A DNA stretch of 64,000 nucleotides from Trigonopsis variabilis (taxonomy: Eukaryota; Ascomycota; Trigonopsidomycetes; Trigonopsidales; Trigonopsidaceae). The notes below the pieces were generated by a model that had not been told where the DNA came from, ran no database searches, and saw only the letters and a list, made by a program, of their open reading frames with translations. Numbering within the stretch: position 1 is the stretch's first letter; each line of letters opens with the position of its first letter. The position numbers were made by a program, and so were the translations under genes. The stretch spans positions 496,001-560,000 of the forward strand of contig PPXM03000001.1 in the NCBI GenBank assembly GCA_003707065.3. Direction: 5' to 3'. This document shows, piece by piece, positions 22,205 through 32,570 of this stretch.

Positions 22205-24433
22205 TTATTTACAGTTTCTCAGCTCAGGTGGACGATATTCAATCCCAAGAATTTCAAATATTTTCCTTTCGCTAAAGCTTTCGACAAGATCTTCAGGTGC
22301 ATGTCTGCCTTCTCCACGACTAGTGCCAGTGTATCGATAGAGACCACTATTAGTAAGAGAATATCCTTTTTTTCGAGCATGCAGTCTCATGCTGCGGTTG
22401 AAAATATCGTCACCAGTCTCGGTCTTAGCCAGAAAAACGTGCAGTAAACTTACAAAGTAGATCAACCGAGCTCCTAGCTCTGACCAACGGATAGCAATGA
22501 AGTCTTGCGACATGTCAGAGAATCGCGAAGTTATGAACTTACCTATCCGGCGATAAATCCCAACAGATGGTAAAACTGAGGCACCATACCATTTACGACC
22601 TGAAACTGTCAAATCGAACTTTAGAAAACCAGTTGTCTTAAGAATCGCTATGATTTTAGATAGAAGTTCTACAGTTAGAGCAGAAAGTCGTCATGCCTTA
22701 CCTTCGGCTTCAGATATTGTCGCATTTTCCTTGGTAATTAGGAGGTCGATCTTGATATTAGAAATAATCAGAAGAGTAACATACATCTCCGCTATCAGGA
22801 GCACCACGACGGTAGCTTCCCATTATATAAGCCTTCGCGTCTTTATCGATCAACTTGAGAGCTTCGATCACGATTTGTCCATGTTGGGCAACTTCTTCTC
22901 GAGGGATCCGGCTATTAAAGTCCTTGATATGTTACCTTGAACTTATGAATTTCTCATACCTTATAGTATTTGAGCCCTAATTTCTGATTATGACTCAATT
23001 CTGCTTTTTTTCTTATGTCGTCCAAAGTCCGGAACCCTTTTGCATACCAAAGCTCGGCTGTACTTGTTCCCACGCCCCAAATTCCCAGAAATAACTGGAT
23101 TGTTCTTGTTCTGGGGTTTGTCTCGGCATAAGCCAACTGCTGAAGATCATTAGTCTGGACGATCTCTTCCAATTTAGCGGCTAATTTAGTGCCCCACCCT
23201 GGAAGGCTAGTATTAGATTATATGATTCACGAGATATCCTACTTCATAGCTTCCTTCGCAGTTTTTATTTCGTGAGGAGCTCTTTTTAAGCTATTCAGGG
23301 CCTTTCTATAGGCCAGAGCATGATATTGATCCCCTAATGTCTCGTAATATTTCTGCAGCCGACCCAACTAGAATTATTAGCGATAAAATTTTACAGTCTT
23401 ACAATAAATTCCACTTTTGCGTTAGGGCGGTTTTCCATTTTCTGGTGGCTGGTTCCATTCGTGCATGTGAATGCCTGTAGCCAGGTTTCTTTCGATTCTT
23501 CACCATTCATATATTTTTCGATAGATTCATCCATTTTTGTTTCATTGATCATTTCGCTCAATTCATCGTAAAGGGCAGTTGGATGTGAAGTTTTATTGGT
23601 ATCTTCATGTGGAGGAGACAAAGCTTCTAACTGCTTCAAATCTAAGCTATCATGTGGACCACTTGATTGAGTATTACTCTCTGACTTGCTTGATTCTTGA
23701 GGCCGCGCTTTGGTAAGATCCAACATTTGGTAGGCAGCACAGTTCGGATCAAGCAATTCGCCAAGCTAGATAATTGTTCAGAAAGCATGGCTATAGTGCA
23801 CTTACCTCAATGCAGTCAGAAACCCAGCCCTCGACTACAAATGAGACATTCGATGGAAGAGTTTTTAAACCCAGCTCCTTTAATACTTGCTCTTTCACCC
23901 ATGGTTTGGTGCCTTTCGAGTAGCTGTCGATAATAACATTGGTGACCTTGTCATCTAGTTTTGAAGCGATCTCAGCTCCATGTTGGTGCGCGACTCGCTC
24001 TTTTAACTGTCTCACTTTGGTGTGCGAAGGCGGGAAGTAATCTTTCCATGTTAGTAGGACACATGTAGTCAAACACACAAAATCTTAACCCTTGGAATAT
24101 TTGTTTAGATAGGCCAATAGTACTCTTCACCAACGAATGACTGATTTTCCCTGACGCTTCTCTATTATTGTTCCCCTTATCGCTAATAGTAGAAGAACAG
24201 GCTAGATGCGATACCGATGGAGTATTTTTCGAGTCAATGGTATCACCAGTATTTGAACCAGATACAATATTATGTGAGGCAGGTATCTTTCCTTCTCTTT
24301 CACTATTCTTTGGCATTTTCCCTAAATCTCGCTCGCTCTGTGGATATTCCTCCTCATCGGATAACGAATCAACATAGTTTAAATAGTTGAAATATTTCCT
24401 CTTTCTGACATAATGGCCATCATCTGAGCTCAT
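22205..24433 (-). CDS. POL4: Family X DNA polymerase (Pol4 / Pol lambda-like), 10 exons
   Basis: Model: complement of 22205-22417, 22454-22503, 22543-22668, 22702-22750, 22785-22922, 22960-23206, 23243-23367, 23403-23765, 23806-24041, 24079-24433; 633 residues. All nine introns are 33-40 nt. Order: disordered acidic N terminus; BRCT domain at about 112-197 (IFQGLRF, LKERVAHQHGAEIA, VVEGWVSDCIE); Ser-rich linker; 8-kDa region and helix-hairpin-helix motifs (GIWGVGTSTAELWYAKGFRTL); palm with MGSYRRGAPDSGDIDLLIT (Asp488, Asp490) and YRRIDFIAIR (Asp547); then YFTGDDIFNRSMR. All three catalytic aspartates and the YF-TG pair are present, so it should be active. Family members fill gaps in non-homologous end joining and base excision repair. 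Assignment to Pol4 rather than Pol mu or lambda is by fungal context. It is divergent from the sirtuin gene. Confidence 0.88.
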
Positions 24434-24559
24434 AATATTGGATCAGACTGTCATAGCCGTCAATGCTATTCGAATGACAGCTCAGGATCTGATGTAATGT
24501 CATCAGGTGAAGTAGCGGCGAAAACCGTTACTATTCCCACCCAGTAATTCCCCCATCCT
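24434..24559. promoter_or_regulatory. Short shared promoter, Pol X / sirtuin
   Basis: Only 126 bp separate the divergent start codons of the family X polymerase and the Hst3/4-type sirtuin. No TATA box or known damage-response site was recognised. Shared control is inferred from spacing alone. Confidence 0.4.
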
Positions 24560-25822
24560 ATGCAGCAGGCTGCTGAGTTTATACCTGGTTCTAATGAACT
24601 GAAGGTGAATAGCAGTCATCCTCATGTGGCTATAAAAGAAGATCCTGATCGGAATGACACTCCTAATGGCCTTAACAACGAAGATGCTTCAAAGAAACCC
24701 CCTGTGGCTAGAGCAAAGCGAAAACCTCAAATACCGAGAATCGAACCTAATTCTATTCTCAATATCATGTCCACGATTCCTAATTTCAAGGAAAATTATG
24801 ATAAGCTAGCTTTTTTGACTCATATATGTTTACAAAGTCGACGGCTTCTAGTGGTGACTGGAGCCGGAGTTTCAGTCTCGGCAGGAATTCCCGATTTCCG
24901 ATCGAAAAGTGGCTTATTTAATCTCATGAGAGACAAGTTTCGATTGAAAACCAGTGGCAAACAAATGTTTGACGCTGAGGTTTACAGGACTCCTGAAATG
25001 ACGGCGAAATTTCACTTTATGATTTCTCAGTTACATAGCCAATGCAGTAAAGCTGCTTCTACTCCATTTCACTATTTTCTCTCGGAAACTTCTAAAGAAA
25101 ACCGATTGCAACGACTTTATACACAAAACATTGATGGTCTTGACACATGTCTTGAAGGACTGGAAACCCAAGTCCCTCTCCGTCCGAAACGTCCATTTCC
25201 AAAAGTGGTCCAGCTCCATGGAAGTTTAAAATACATGACTTGCACGAAATGCTCAAGTACTCGACCGTTAGATCCGGCCATCCTTTCGGAGTCGGGAGCG
25301 ATAACGGAATGTGACGAATGTGCGGAGGCTAATCGTCTAAGAGTAATCGCTGGAATCCGAAGTAGAGGGAGCGGGAGGCTACGGCCACGTATCGTCCTGT
25401 ATGGGGAATTCAACTCTGACGGGGATGCAATAGCTGCAATAGCAAATACAGACGTGCGGTCACGACCAGATGGTCTCATAATTGCTGGCACGAGTCTTCA
25501 GATCGCTGGCGTAAGCAATATAGTCAAAGAGATGGCACGAGCAGTCCATGCTGCTCGTGGAGGAGTAGTCTGGGCCAACTGGGATCCTCCTCCTAAAGAA
25601 ATTGCCGGATGTATTGATCTGATTGTGCAAGGCGATGTGCAACTAGTCCCTGAAATCGTTCATGCGTTTAATGATTACGCCAGCACGCAAAAGAAGAGGA
25701 GGAACAAGACGGCTATTAAGACAGAGAAGACAAAAACCAAAGGTCCTGTTCTCACTGATCATTTCAGAGTTGTTAAACAACAGGCGCGGGCGCCGAAGAT
25801 AGAAGGTGTCAAGAGTCTTTGA
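24560..25822 (+). CDS. Sirtuin of the Hst3/Hst4 type (NAD-dependent histone deacetylase)
   Basis: A 420-residue intronless protein. The sirtuin core runs from about 80 to 370. GAGVSVSAGIPDFRSKSGLF near residue 101 is the NAD-binding GAGxSxxxGIPDFR motif. Next are LYTQNIDGLD (NID near 186), QLHGS (catalytic His near 218), a zinc site with CTKC and CDEC, and IVLYGEFN (replacing the usual P-x-V-V-F-F-G-E). Late motifs are IIAGTSLQIAGV and ANWDPPP. The long basic N-terminal tail and the SLQIAG-type motif fit the fungal Hst3/Hst4 subfamily, which removes acetyl groups from histone H3 Lys56 after replication and limits genome instability. The C terminus is Lys-rich, a likely nuclear signal. The subfamily call needs a tree. 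Its 3' end is 50 bp from the GPN3 stop. Confidence 0.85.
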   Translation: MQQAAEFIPGSNELKVNSSHPHVAIKEDPDRNDTPNGLNNEDASKKPPVARAKRKPQIPRIEPNSILNIMSTIPNFKENYDKLAFLTHICLQSRRLLVVTGAGVSVSAGIPDFRSKSGLFNLMRDKFRLKTSGKQMFDAEVYRTPEMTAKFHFMISQLHSQCSKAASTPFHYFLSETSKENRLQRLYTQNIDGLDTCLEGLETQVPLRPKRPFPKVVQLHGSLKYMTCTKCSSTRPLDPAILSESGAITECDECAEANRLRVIAGIRSRGSGRLRPRIVLYGEFNSDGDAIAAIANTDVRSRPDGLIIAGTSLQIAGVSNIVKEMARAVHAARGGVVWANWDPPPKEIAGCIDLIVQGDVQLVPEIVHAFNDYASTQKKRRNKTAIKTEKTKTKGPVLTDHFRVVKQQARAPKIEGVKSL

Positions 25823-25872
25823 TAAAAGGTTTATATGATACACTAGTATAAAGTCTTAAGAGCGAGTATTAT

Positions 25873-26724
25873 TCATTCGTCATCAGGGATTTCAAATTCA
25901 TCTTTCGGCGGTTTCGGTTCTTGTGATTCAGCCCATTGAGTAGTGTCATCTATATAGCTGAGAATTGTATTAACAGACTCTGTGTCTTTGGCGCTAAGCG
26001 GTAGGAATGATACCATACCAAAATCGCTAACCAGTTGAGCTATAGCGGAATTCAGCCTGTGAAATTTAGGATTAGTGGTACGATCTACCTGGTCTACCAA
26101 AAGTAGAGGATCAGGATTCAAGAATCGTTTCAGCTGCTGCCTAGACATGTCATTCTCAACCAGATCAACCTTTGAGAGGATATTGATGTGTGGAGTCTCC
26201 ATCAATATCATTGCAGACATCGCACTGAGTACTCCAGAAAAGAATTTCGAGCGGTCAATCACAAAGGGAGCTTCTAACAAGTAACAGGCACAGATTCTAA
26301 ATCCGACATGTTCTTGAAGGTGATTGACAATAGTTGGTAAAATAGGAATATGGGTATACAATTCTATCTGGCCTGGACAATCGAAAATCAGGTAGTCATC
26401 TTCATAATCACCAAGCGCCTCATCGAACCAGTCCAGATTATTCAATAAAAACTCAAAACAATAAATCATTCCACCATTAGGGCCTAGTTTCAGTTCCTCC
26501 ATAACATCTTCCAGCGATATCAGGTCCCGAATGTCGATCGTAAATTCGTACTGAGACGCTTCGGCAGCTGGATCCAAGTTCACCAGATGACCTCGTCGAC
26601 CTATCGTTTGCATATGAGCAATCAAAGCATTGCAAAAAGATGACTGCTATTAGAACTGATTATTCTTAATTCAAACCTTGCCAGCTCCAGCTGGACCCAT
26701 AACCAAGACCCCAACTCGACTCAT
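25873..26724 (-). CDS. GPN3: GPN-loop GTPase 3 (2 exons)
   Basis: Model: complement of 25873-26643 joined to 26677-26724; 272 residues. The 33-nt intron begins GTTTGA, a non-standard donor context, and splits the P-loop (GPAGAGK then SSFCNAL). Motifs: NLDPAAE, the defining Gly-Pro-Asn loop in [16 protein letters not shown], switch [14 protein letters not shown], and NILSKVDL for guanine specificity. The C terminus is acidic. The [12 protein letters not shown] segment and overall length fit Gpn3 rather than Gpn1 or Gpn2. Gpn3 pairs with Gpn1 (Npa3) to assemble RNA polymerase II and bring it into the nucleus. The start is well supported because the conserved G1 motif follows within ten residues. 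Confidence 0.9.
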
Positions 26725-27304
26725 GATAATTTCAGAATGGAGGGTGTATTGGTAGCGCCCGACAATGACATAAAGCGAAACGTCTACAGATAGACCCAAC
26801 AGGTATCTACCTGAATCTTAATAAAATAGGCGTAAATCATAACAATGCTTCTGGAGAGAAAGCTCAGCTACGAGCTGAACGGCGAAATACTCTGAAAATC
26901 TTCCTGCATAGAATATGTATCTACATTGGCATCAAAATTAATCTCTTAATATATACACTACGTAGGCTATACTCTCCCAGATAGGATAAATGATGTTCTA
27001 TCCGAAGCAAGAAATCGTGATATGCAATGATTAGTTCTCAGAATCGCAGTTCTTTCTTTTCGTGGAAGATCTCAGGTACCATATATTTTATGGAAGGGCT
27101 GGAAATCGAAAAAGGCACATAAAGCTTCATATAATAAGATGAACGATAAGAAGAGTCGCTCCAAGTCATTTGTCATATGCTTTTCTTTGTATCAGTCGAA
27201 AAGTTACTTAACTGGTGAATCGGATGTTGGTGATATTTCCAGTATACTTCATTCCTTAGACATAGGAGAATAGCGTCCTTGTCTTTCTTCATCTCAACTC
27301 CACA
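26725..27304. promoter_or_regulatory. Divergent intergenic region GPN3 / SAM synthetase
   Basis: There are 580 bp between divergent start codons. No further gene or RNA is seen. CT-rich sequence (CTTGTCTTTCTTCATCTC) lies just before the SAM synthetase ATG. Confidence 0.4.
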
Positions 27305-28788
27305 ATGACTGCCAAAGAACGATTTTTTTTCACTTCCGAGTAAGTTCCAGAGGATTATTTGTAGTTAACTCCAGATCTGTTGGCGAAGGTGTAAGTGCTT
27401 GAGATCATTAGATGGATTTCTGTGCTGCTGAAGAGTTACTCCTTGAATGGCGAATCCTCTGATAGTGTGCTTATACGAAAGACTTATGATTCAATTGTCT
27501 GTATTATGTCTAATAATGCATATTATTACATATATACGTTTATACTACTCTCTTTCTCTGTCTCAAAAATCATCTGAGCCTTGCTAACCCGAAAACGCGC
27601 CCTTGTATAGGGCTTCTTCTGCGATAGCATCCTGATAAGATTGCCGACCAAATTTCAGACGCTATTCTCGATGCCTGTTTAACTGTTGACCCTTTATCAA
27701 AGGTAAGTTTGGTTTGAAAATTTTTCCACAGTGCGGCTAATCACGTTTTCTCGCGTCAGGTAGCCTGCGAAACTGCCACGAAAACCGGTATGATTATGGT
27801 GTTTGGTGAAATCACAACCAAAGCCGTTCTCGACTACCAAAAAATTATCCGTGATACTATCCGTCATATTGGCTATGATCATTCCGAGAAAGGTTTTGAT
27901 TTCAAGACCTGTAACGTTTTGGTCGCCATCGAGCAACAATCCCCGGATATTGCCCAAGGTCTGCATTATGAGAAGGCTCTTGAGGAGCTAGGTGCTGGAG
28001 ACCAAGGTATCATGTTTGGCTATGCCAGTGATGAAACCGAGGAGCTATTACCCCTGACGATTCTCCTTGCTCACAAACTTAACAAGGCTTTAGCTGATGC
28101 TCGACGAGACGGTTCCTTACCTTGGTTGCGACCTGATACTAAGACTCAAGTCACCATTGAATATGAAAAAGATGGTGGTGCGGTCATACCCATTCGTGTC
28201 GACACTGTTGTCGTCTCTGCTCAGCACTCGGATGACATCTCCACCGAGAAGCTCCGTGCTGAAATCAAGGAGAAGATCGTTAAGAAGGTTATCCCCGCAA
28301 ACATGCTTGATGATAAAACCATCTATCACATCCAACCCTCTGGCCGCTTCGTCATTGGTGGTCCCCAGGGTGATGCTGGTTTAACTGGACGAAAGATTAT
28401 TGTCGATACTTATGGTGGATGGGGTGCCCACGGTGGTGGTGCCTTCTCTGGAAAGGATTTCTCCAAGGTCGATCGATCTGCTGCCTATGCTGCCCGTTGG
28501 GTCGCCAAGTCCCTTGTTAGTTCCGGCCTTGCTAAGAGGGCTCTTGTCCAATTCTCTTACGCAATCGGTGTTGCTGAGCCTCTCTCGATCTACGTTGATA
28601 CCTATGGCACCTCCAAATACACATCTGAGGAGCTCGTTGGCATCATTAATCAGAACTTTGACCTCCGACCTGGTGCTCTCGTCAAAGAATTGAACCTCGC
28701 CCGCCCAATCTACTTCCAAACCGCCTCCTATGGTCATTTCACGAACCCCGAGTACCCTTGGGAAAAGCCCAAGAAGCTCCAATTTTAG
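27305..28788 (+). CDS. SAM2: S-adenosylmethionine synthetase (4 exons)
   Basis: Model: 27305-27339, 27375-27390, 27628-27702, 27760-28788; 384 residues, equal to yeast Sam2. Introns are 35, 237 and 57 nt; exon 2 is only 16 nt. The spliced start reads [17 protein letters not shown] then [15 protein letters not shown], restoring the ATP-binding GHPDK region that no single frame contains. Other signatures are the [12 protein letters not shown] motif, [29 protein letters not shown], and [16 protein letters not shown]. The enzyme makes S-adenosylmethionine from methionine and ATP, a homotetramer or dimer pair in the cytosol. Codon bias is strong, as in PGK1, and both genes carry a long intron near the 5' end. 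The symbol could equally be SAM1; yeast has two copies. Confidence 0.95.
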
Positions 28789-29056
28789 AGTGCTTGCATA
28801 AACGGGTGCTGGCTGCCCGGACGCTCAACTCGTCGCGGCACGGTTGACAAAAACGCATGGCGATTCAACAAGCCTTGCGATGTATTTTTTAGAATAGATA
28901 GAATAAGAAAAGAAAGCTGTCTCATAGGTATTTAGTCTAGCCTCTAACACATCCCCATCCACCTCTTTCTCCCAAGTAACTCCCATCTGACCTCCCGCTT
29001 TACCTCTCCCATCTGGCAACCGTCACGGTCTAATTTGGGACACTCACTCCAGGTCG

Positions 29057-29500
29057 ATGGATCCGTCCTTCACCGTCTATCTTCGCTTTCCTTTTCCCCG
29101 AGGGCCCTTCAAGGACCCACCCATTGTTCGTGTGCTCCATCTTCAGCTTAACTAACCCAAGATCAACTGGACGCCGGCCCGAGATCAAGCTCTTTGGGCT
29201 GCTCTAAAGGATAATCCTGACTGGGAGGCTCTGGCGGATAAGTTCAGTGTCTCACAGGCATTCTTACTTCAGAAAGCTGCCGCCCTGTATCAGCATCAAC
29301 TGGACCATGTGAGATCAGCGATGGAACGGATGGCTATGTCTTCACAGCAACCCCGACGATCTACGTCGTCCAATAGACTTGATATCCCTCTTGGTGAGCT
29401 GGACTGCCCACCACAAAAAGTTGCTGGTCTTGCACTCGATTCAATGGGGTCGTCGCTGGAAAGTGCGGATGGTTCGAACTTCTCCCATCTGTCAGAATAG
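29057..29500 (+). CDS. ATG29: Autophagy scaffold protein Atg29 (2 exons)
   Basis: Model: 29057-29125 joined to 29162-29500; 135 residues. The 36-nt intron starts GTTCGT and ends CCCAAG, with a CTAAC branch. A donor six bases later (GTGCTC) would also keep the frame, so the exon 1 end is not certain. The N terminus reads MDPSFTVYLRFPFPRGPF, then after splicing INW, ALW, DWEALADKFSV, FLLQKAAALY and QLDHVRSAM, the conserved Atg29 N-terminal domain. A short Ser-rich tail follows. Atg29 works with Atg17 and Atg31 as the scaffold that starts autophagosome formation in ascomycetes. The protein is shorter than yeast Atg29 (213) because the disordered C-terminal part is short. Confidence 0.85.
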
Positions 29501-29589
29501 AAATAAACGCTACATTATTATAAAAAGGCTACGAGTTAGAAGGAATAGTGAAGAAAAATAAACATGCATTCACCGTAAGATACACATTC

Positions 29590-31146
29590 TCACCCAATCC
29601 CACGAAAAAGAGGACTCAAAGTTATTGCGTTGTTGCTTGTAAATTCGGACGTGGTATCCTCGTCAGAAAGATTGAGCCACTCCGGACGTCCCCGGAACCT
29701 GTCATGCCTGCCCGATTTTGTACCTTCCAATCTCAATTTGCGCTCCCTTTTGCGTAGCTTTCGTCTTCGTTTATTTATCCGACTCTGAGACGATCGAACG
29801 GGCGTGATAGGATCTTGGCTTCCGACAAGATTCCGTCCATGGCCATCCTTTGTCTGAAACTTGAACGGCGTGCATCCTTCGCCTGAGCTGTTGTATTGTG
29901 TTTTGTTTCTAAATGCCGATAATGGCACCTTGCGCCGCGGCACTGTAGTTGGGGTTTGCAGTGCTCCATCCATTTCATCTGGCTCCAGTTCGCTTGTGCA
30001 AATGAATTCATCCCATTCTAACGGCGACACTTTACTTAGAGAATGAAACCCCTGCTCGGGGCTCAATGGTACATCGACATCAAAGACGACATCATCGAGT
30101 ATACTTTCCATTCCAAAGTCATTAGGATCTCCAAAAACGGTGTCATCAAGATTGCTAGAGGCCTTAGGCTGAAGAGGTGAGTTGACTGAGCGGACACTGA
30201 CACCATCAATGATGGCAACATTTTTGGAGCCATTCAGTACCCAACTGCCTAAAATAGGAGGACGACTGCTGGATGCGATGTTTGAAAGAATTTCAGTGGC
30301 TCGATGTTTAGTTTGTAGGCTTGGAGGAGGTAATGTATCATCCTCATCAGTAGAATCACCTGACATGTCACTCAAATCCGGGGCTGCAGATGCAAGGGCC
30401 TCGTTGATCTTGTTTTCCAACTCGGCGTCAGAGGGATCAAGAGAATCCTCGCTCTCAGAGCTTTCGTCTGATGAGAAGAAGTAGGACCATAAGTTCATGT
30501 CATCATCTTCGGAATCGGTTTGGAGGGCCATATGATGGTTATGACTGACAGAATTATTATTATTATCTAGATTATGAGAAGAAGACGAGTCAGAAATAAG
30601 ACCATACTGAGAGAGAAAATCGACGTCGGAATCAGCGTCGGAGAAGTCAGAGTCGGATGGGTTATTCAAAGGGTGCTCATCATCGGATATTTCTTGTAGA
30701 ATTGCCTTTTCTTCGGATCTCTCTACAAAATCGTCATCAAAATCTGATATATCTCGCTCATCTAATCCAACATCCGAAGACGATAGATATTCTTCTTCAA
30801 GAGCCAGCTCAGAAGGATCCGACAATGGTGAATCATCCTGACGATCTAAATGATCTAAAAACTGTTCCAAAGAATCATATTCTTCCAATTGCGAGGAAAT
30901 ACTCGACTCATCCTCGACCTTTGACAACCTCAAGTCCTCCTCATCCGTTTCTTCATCTTCGTCGTCTTCATCGTCATCATCTTCTTCGTCAACTTCTTCT
31001 TGTTGTTCAGTCAAACTATTTGATATCGTTCCTATGCTTTTATTCGATATCTTTGATCGATTCGATCGTGTCGGTATCACTTTTGGAGGGTCATGATGAA
31101 AATCCTGGTCGGAACCTGCTTCCGTATTTTCTCCAGGAGAACTCAT
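29590..31146 (-). CDS. Large acidic, Ser/Asp-rich protein of unknown function
   Basis: A 518-residue intronless open frame. The first 280 residues are extremely acidic with runs of Asp/Glu (for example EEVDEEDDDDEDDEDEETDE) and SDSD/SSDES repeats. A conserved-looking ordered patch follows at about 290-320 (PPILGSWVLNGSKNVAIIDG), and the C terminus is strongly basic (INKRRRKLRKRERKLRLEG). An acidic N terminus with a basic C terminus suggests a nuclear, chromatin- or nucleolus-associated protein. The layout vaguely recalls fungal Ifh1/Crf1-like co-regulators, but I could not recognise a diagnostic domain, so no function is claimed. The long open frame on a low-complexity strand is supported as a real gene by the patch and the tail. 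Its 3' end is 89 bp from ATG29. Confidence 0.6.
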   Translation of the reverse strand: MSSPGENTEAGSDQDFHHDPPKVIPTRSNRSKISNKSIGTISNSLTEQQEEVDEEDDDDEDDEDEETDEEDLRLSKVEDESSISSQLEEYDSLEQFLDHLDRQDDSPLSDPSELALEEEYLSSSDVGLDERDISDFDDDFVERSEEKAILQEISDDEHPLNNPSDSDFSDADSDVDFLSQYGLISDSSSSHNLDNNNNSVSHNHHMALQTDSEDDDMNLWSYFFSSDESSESEDSLDPSDAELENKINEALASAAPDLSDMSGDSTDEDDTLPPPSLQTKHRATEILSNIASSSRPPILGSWVLNGSKNVAIIDGVSVRSVNSPLQPKASSNLDDTVFGDPNDFGMESILDDVVFDVDVPLSPEQGFHSLSKVSPLEWDEFICTSELEPDEMDGALQTPTTVPRRKVPLSAFRNKTQYNSSGEGCTPFKFQTKDGHGRNLVGSQDPITPVRSSQSRINKRRRKLRKRERKLRLEGTKSGRHDRFRGRPEWLNLSDEDTTSEFTSNNAITLSPLFRGIG

Positions 31147-32570
31147 GTTTTAACTAATCTAGAATGTTAAATATGTAATGCATTTCACAAACAAATCTGT
31201 ACACAAATGTTTTCAAGTCAACAAATCACAGATTTCAAAAAAGAAATAGTTCAACGCCTTCAATCCACGTTCAAGGATGTAGCTATCCAAAAGTCTTCAA
31301 GGGCTTACGCTCTCAAGACGACTGACTTTTAAAAAGTATTTAAATTCTCGACATTGTACCTAGCAGACACTCGTCAGTCCTGGCGCTGCTACTTGTTCAG
31401 AGGCTTCAAAATTCCCAGGGTCAAAAACTTTTCTGTACGTCGGCCCGTTACCCTGTTGTGGGATCAAACCTTTTTGGAAGAAGATGTCCCAATTGCAAGT
31501 AACTTAATCAATGTTACAGAGAACCGGATCTTATAGGTCAGTGAGATAGTGTTCTCTGTATATTCTTGGTTTTCAGTAATGCGGAAGTTAGAAAAGTGGG
31601 AACTTGAGACCTTCAGGATAACTTCTATTGAGCTGTTGTTCCGAGTATCGTTGGAACTTCGCCCCAAAAAAATGTTTGCTCGATTGAATAGAATTGTGCT
31701 TGTATTATTAGTTTAGCCTTGAAATATCTCAATTCCAAAAGTTTGGAGCCATCCTCTTCTGGAGAACAGTTTCTCCTCGCTAAGACGTTCTAAACTAGAA
31801 TATGTAGAAAGACATCATCTTTGATAGAATTTACGTAATATAGTTTTCCATGATGCATTATTTTAGGCTTCAATCATATTTACATAGGTGATAGTATCTT
31901 TAGCAGCTCGGATATACTCGCGTAGTTGCTGTCTGCGATGACGAATCCAATCTAGTCTAGAGCAGCTGATAAAAGTAAGTTCCGAAGCTGGTTCTTTTCT
32001 GTTTGATCTAGAATACGCTTAACGTGATTCGTCTTTTTTTTCATCTTGAACTATTCTATTCAGACATCGCAACATGTCTTAATTTTAGTCTGTTTTTGAA
32101 ATATTCCAGTCGTTAACCTTTTGATCGCCTAATCCACAGATGCGAATGATACATCTCTTGATAGAGATAGCAGCGGCAGTTACCGAGATGATATTGTACA
32201 CAAGACGTACAAACATGTATTGATCGCCGTTTGGATTCACAGTTTTTGCCACATGTTGTTAAGCAGGATACTTATCTGCCTTTACTTGACACTTCCGTAA
32301 CAAGCCTTTCGATGTAAGAGGCATTCTTGATTAAAAATAAGATTGTATGTAGGAATAGGTTAGGTTCTGGTCTAGTTAAATTTTAACAGCATCTCTTTCA
32401 TTGATTGGTAACTTTCGTGATTTTAAGATTACAGTAATGAATTCATTGGGGATGCCAACAATTAGACACCTCGCGACTTCGTACAGTGAGCATGGTCAAT
32501 CGAGTAGATTTAGGCGTTACAACGAACTGACCGAGGCTATAGCAACCACTTAGCCATTGATAGTTATCTC
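31147..32570. other. 1.4 kb divergent intergenic region, no gene recognised
   Basis: This lies between the acidic-protein start and the MED16 start. Both strands were read for spliced family motifs, tRNA A/B boxes, U6-like sequence and C/D-box pairs; nothing convincing was seen. It is AT-rich and is presumably leader and promoter for both genes. Confidence 0.4.

Noticed and set aside
27391-27627. Open frame inside the second SAM synthetase intron
   Set aside because: AT-rich, no family resemblance, and lies wholly within a well-supported intron.
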